From positions 1 to 7,521 of the forward strand of contig CAZNZD010000076.1 of NCBI GenBank assembly GCA_964577435.1: a stretch of 7,521 bases of DNA, written 5' to 3'. Shown piece after piece: positions 5,284 to 7,521 of the stretch; position 1 is the stretch's first letter, and the number at the start of each line of letters is the position of its first letter. Source of the DNA: MWDF01 sp964577435 (GTDB lineage Bacteria; Bacillota; DTU025; MWDF01). The position numbers and the translations under genes are program-made. The notes under the pieces are model-generated. The model was given only the letters and a program-made list of their open reading frames with translations, was not told where the DNA came from and did not search any database.

Positions 5284-7521
5284 GTGGCGGACAAGTTCGT
5301 TCACCTGCACCTTCATACCGAATATTCCCTTCTTGACGGGGCCTGCTCGGTTAAGAAGCTCATGCCCAGGCTCAAGGAGCTGGGTATGGACGCCTGCGCG
5401 GTCACCGACCACGGAAGCCTCTTCGGCGCGGTCGAGTTCTGCAATGCGGCAAGGAAGGCCGACATAAAACCCATAGTTGGCTGCGAGGTCTATGTCGCAC
5501 CGAATGGCAGAGAGAGCAGGAATCCCGGCGAGGACGACGACCCATATCACCTCATCCTCCTTGCCGCGGACAAGACGGGATACAGAAATCTCGCCCAGCT
5601 TTCCAGCATCGGCTATACCGAGGGCTTCTATTACAAGCCCAGGGTGGATTTGGAGACGCTTGCCCAGCATTCCAACGGCATAATCGCGCTGTCGGCCTGC
5701 CTTGCCGGCGAGATTCCAAGAAAGCTCCTTAACAGGAACCTGAAGGCCGCAGAGGAGGCAGCGCTAAGATACGCCGACATCTTCGGCCGTGACAGCTTCT
5801 ACCTTGAGGTGCAGGCGAACAGCATTCCCGAGCAGGACATGGTGAACAGGGCCCTGGCGCAGCTTGCATCCAGGACCGGCCTTGGGCTTGTGGCGACAAA
5901 CGACGCCCATTACATAAGGCGGGAGGATGCGAGGTTCCACGACGTGCTCCTTTGCATCCAGACTGCCACCACCGTCCAGAACCCCAACAGGATGAGGTTT
6001 CAGGGCAACGACTTCTACGTCAAGTCACCGGAGGAGATGTACAGGCAGTTCAGCGAGATACCCCAAGCGGTAAGGGAGACTCTGGACATCGCCGACAGGT
6101 GCAACTTCTCGATCGACACCGGCAGAAGGACCACGCCCCGCTTCACCGTTCCTGAGGGCTTCACCGAGTCCACCTACCTGAGGCACCTGGCTTATCAAGG
6201 GGCGAACGGAAGATACGGTGCGGAGCCCGGAAGGGAAGTATGCGAGCGCCTTGAGTACGAGCTCGGAAGCATCGAGCAGATGGGCTACAGCGGATACTTC
6301 CTGATCGTACACGATTACGTCGAGTTCGCGAAGGGAAGCGGCATACACGTCGGGCCGGGCAGGGGGTCTGCGGCAGGGTCGCTTGTCGCCTACTGCCTGG
6401 GCATAACAAACATCGACCCGCTCAAGTACGGGCTGCTGTTCGAGAGGCTGCTGAATCCCGAGAGGGTCAGCATGCCCGACATCGACATAGATTTCTGCTG
6501 GGTCAGGCGCGGAGAGGTGATGGACTACCTTAAGCGCAGGTACGGAAGCGAGCATTTCGCTCAGATAATCACCTTCGGGACCATGGCTGCAAGGGCTGCC
6601 ATAAGGGACGTGGGAAGGGCGCTTGGCATGCCCTATGCCGATGTGGACAAGATCGCGAAGCTCATACCCATTGAGAAGGACATGGACCTTTCAAGGGCAG
6701 TATCCACGGTGCCCGAGCTTACTTCCATGGCCGCTACGGACGCGAGGATCAAGGAGCTTCTCAGCATCGCTGAGAGCGTGGAGGGCATGCCCAGGCACGC
6801 TTCGGTGCATGCTGCCGGAGTCGTCATCACCGACGAGCCGATAACAGACGTGGTACCGCTCTATAAGTCAAGCGACGGAACCGTAACGACGCAGTTCGAG
6901 ATGGGCGCGCTTGAGCAGCTCGGCCTGCTTAAGATGGACATACTGGGCCTTAAGACCTTGACGGTAATAGGTGACACCGTGGAGATGCTGAAGAAAAGAA
7001 GGGGCATAGGCATCGACATGGAGAAGGTCCCGCTCGATGACCCTGCGGTCTTCGAGATGCTTTCCAAAGGCGATTCGGAGGCCGTGTTCCAGGTGGAATC
7101 CGCCATGTTCAAGAGGCTTCTTACCGACGTCAAGCCTACCTGCGTGGAGGATATCATGGCGCTTGTCGCTCTGGGAAGACCGGGGCCCATTACGATGGCC
7201 CCCGACTTCGCACAGGGCAAGAGGAATCCCGACGGGGTGAAATACCTGCATCCGTGCATGAAGGAGATTCTAAAGGAGACATACGGCGTGATGCTCTACC
7301 AGGAGCAGGTCATGAAGGTGGCCAGCGTGTTCGCAGGCTTCAGCCTGGGCGAGGCAGACATCCTCAGAAGGGCGATGGGGAAGAAGAAGCCCGAGGTCCT
7401 CGCGAAGGAGTTCGTGCCCTTCCGCGACGGGATGCGCGGCAACGGCTTCTCCGACGCCGCGATCCAGACCCTGTGGGACGTGCTGGTGCCCTTCTCCGCC
7501 TACGCCTTCAACAAGGCGCAC
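5284..7521 (+). CDS. dnaE: DNA polymerase III alpha subunit (DnaE), 3' end outside the window
   Basis: This is the replicative polymerase catalytic subunit, and 746 codons are present without interruption. The N-terminal PHP domain (about 5-210) keeps its metal-site motifs: HLH (7-11 region), TDHGSLFG with D42 H43, E68, H89 and NDAH (206-209). The polymerase core follows, with GPGRGSAAGS (357-366), the catalytic PDIDIDF (398-404; D401 and D403) and the third Asp at D552 in KMDILGLK. The last residues, YAFNKAH, match the finger-region motif usually written GYGFNKSH. Roughly 400 residues (rest of fingers, HhH, OB, clamp and tau contacts) should lie beyond the edge. The start is GTG at 5284, with GGGAGG (5273-5278) five bases before it. 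The first coded residues M-A-D-K-F-V-H-L-H agree with the family's N terminus. It is probably co-transcribed with the aminopeptidase gene. Confidence 0.97.
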   Translation, partial: MADKFVHLHLHTEYSLLDGACSVKKLMPRLKELGMDACAVTDHGSLFGAVEFCNAARKADIKPIVGCEVYVAPNGRESRNPGEDDDPYHLILLAADKTGYRNLAQLSSIGYTEGFYYKPRVDLETLAQHSNGIIALSACLAGEIPRKLLNRNLKAAEEAALRYADIFGRDSFYLEVQANSIPEQDMVNRALAQLASRTGLGLVATNDAHYIRREDARFHDVLLCIQTATTVQNPNRMRFQGNDFYVKSPEEMYRQFSEIPQAVRETLDIADRCNFSIDTGRRTTPRFTVPEGFTESTYLRHLAYQGANGRYGAEPGREVCERLEYELGSIEQMGYSGYFLIVHDYVEFAKGSGIHVGPGRGSAAGSLVAYCLGITNIDPLKYGLLFERLLNPERVSMPDIDIDFCWVRRGEVMDYLKRRYGSEHFAQIITFGTMAARAAIRDVGRALGMPYADVDKIAKLIPIEKDMDLSRAVSTVPELTSMAATDARIKELLSIAESVEGMPRHASVHAAGVVITDEPITDVVPLYKSSDGTVTTQFEMGALEQLGLLKMDILGLKTLTVIGDTVEMLKKRRGIGIDMEKVPLDDPAVFEMLSKGDSEAVFQVESAMFKRLLTDVKPTCVEDIMALVALGRPGPITMAPDFAQGKRNPDGVKYLHPCMKEILKETYGVMLYQEQVMKVASVFAGFSLGEADILRRAMGKKKPEVLAKEFVPFRDGMRGNGFSDAAIQTLWDVLVPFSAYAFNKAH

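Noticed and set aside
5173..5670. Minus-strand ORF over the aminopeptidase-dnaE junction
   Set aside because: It is antisense to two firmly identified genes. Its translation shows no family resemblance.

Overview
The window is bacterial chromosomal DNA. It has near-consensus Shine-Dalgarno (SD) sites, sigma70-type -10 boxes, moderately high G+C judged by eye, and frequent AGG/ATA codons. I cannot name a phylum from it. No phage, plasmid, CRISPR or intact insertion-sequence gene is visible.

Layout: (1) 1-51 is the 3' part of a tRNA-Glu(CTC), followed by a clean hairpin terminator. (2) 176-1186 (+) encodes a secreted lipoprotein of about three beta-sandwich-like modules, function unknown. (3) 1213-1265 is a long imperfect palindrome between two convergent genes. 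(4) 1266-4035 (-) is a two-gene operon of tandem mgtE paralogues, both full-length CBS-domain Mg2+ channels. (5) 4036-4312 is a divergent regulatory region. (6) 4313-5266 (+) is a short M29-family aminopeptidase-like protein. (7) 5284 to the window end (+) is dnaE, the replicative DNA polymerase III alpha subunit, cut off by the window edge.

The most interesting part is the roughly 145-nt mgtE leader. Just after a perfect TATAAT box on the minus strand is an unlisted 28-codon ORF (4072-4158) with a full 10-base SD (AAGGAGGTGA). Its product begins M-E-S-D-P. Codons 20-22 of this ORF contain a segment that can pair with CGCCCCT just upstream of mgtE. That same CGCCCCT can instead pair with the G-rich SD of the first mgtE gene. 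A second 7-bp stem ties the leader-ORF start codon to its codons 18-20. These mutually exclusive pairings are what a translation-coupled Mg2+ attenuator would look like. The arrangement resembles in logic, and in the first residues of the peptide, the enterobacterial MgtL leader of mgtA. The regulatory role is inference; the ORF, SD, promoter box and complementary segments are read directly from the sequence.

The two mgtE genes are probably co-transcribed from this leader, with 13 nt between them. The aminopeptidase and dnaE are probably co-transcribed in the opposite direction, with 17 nt between them.
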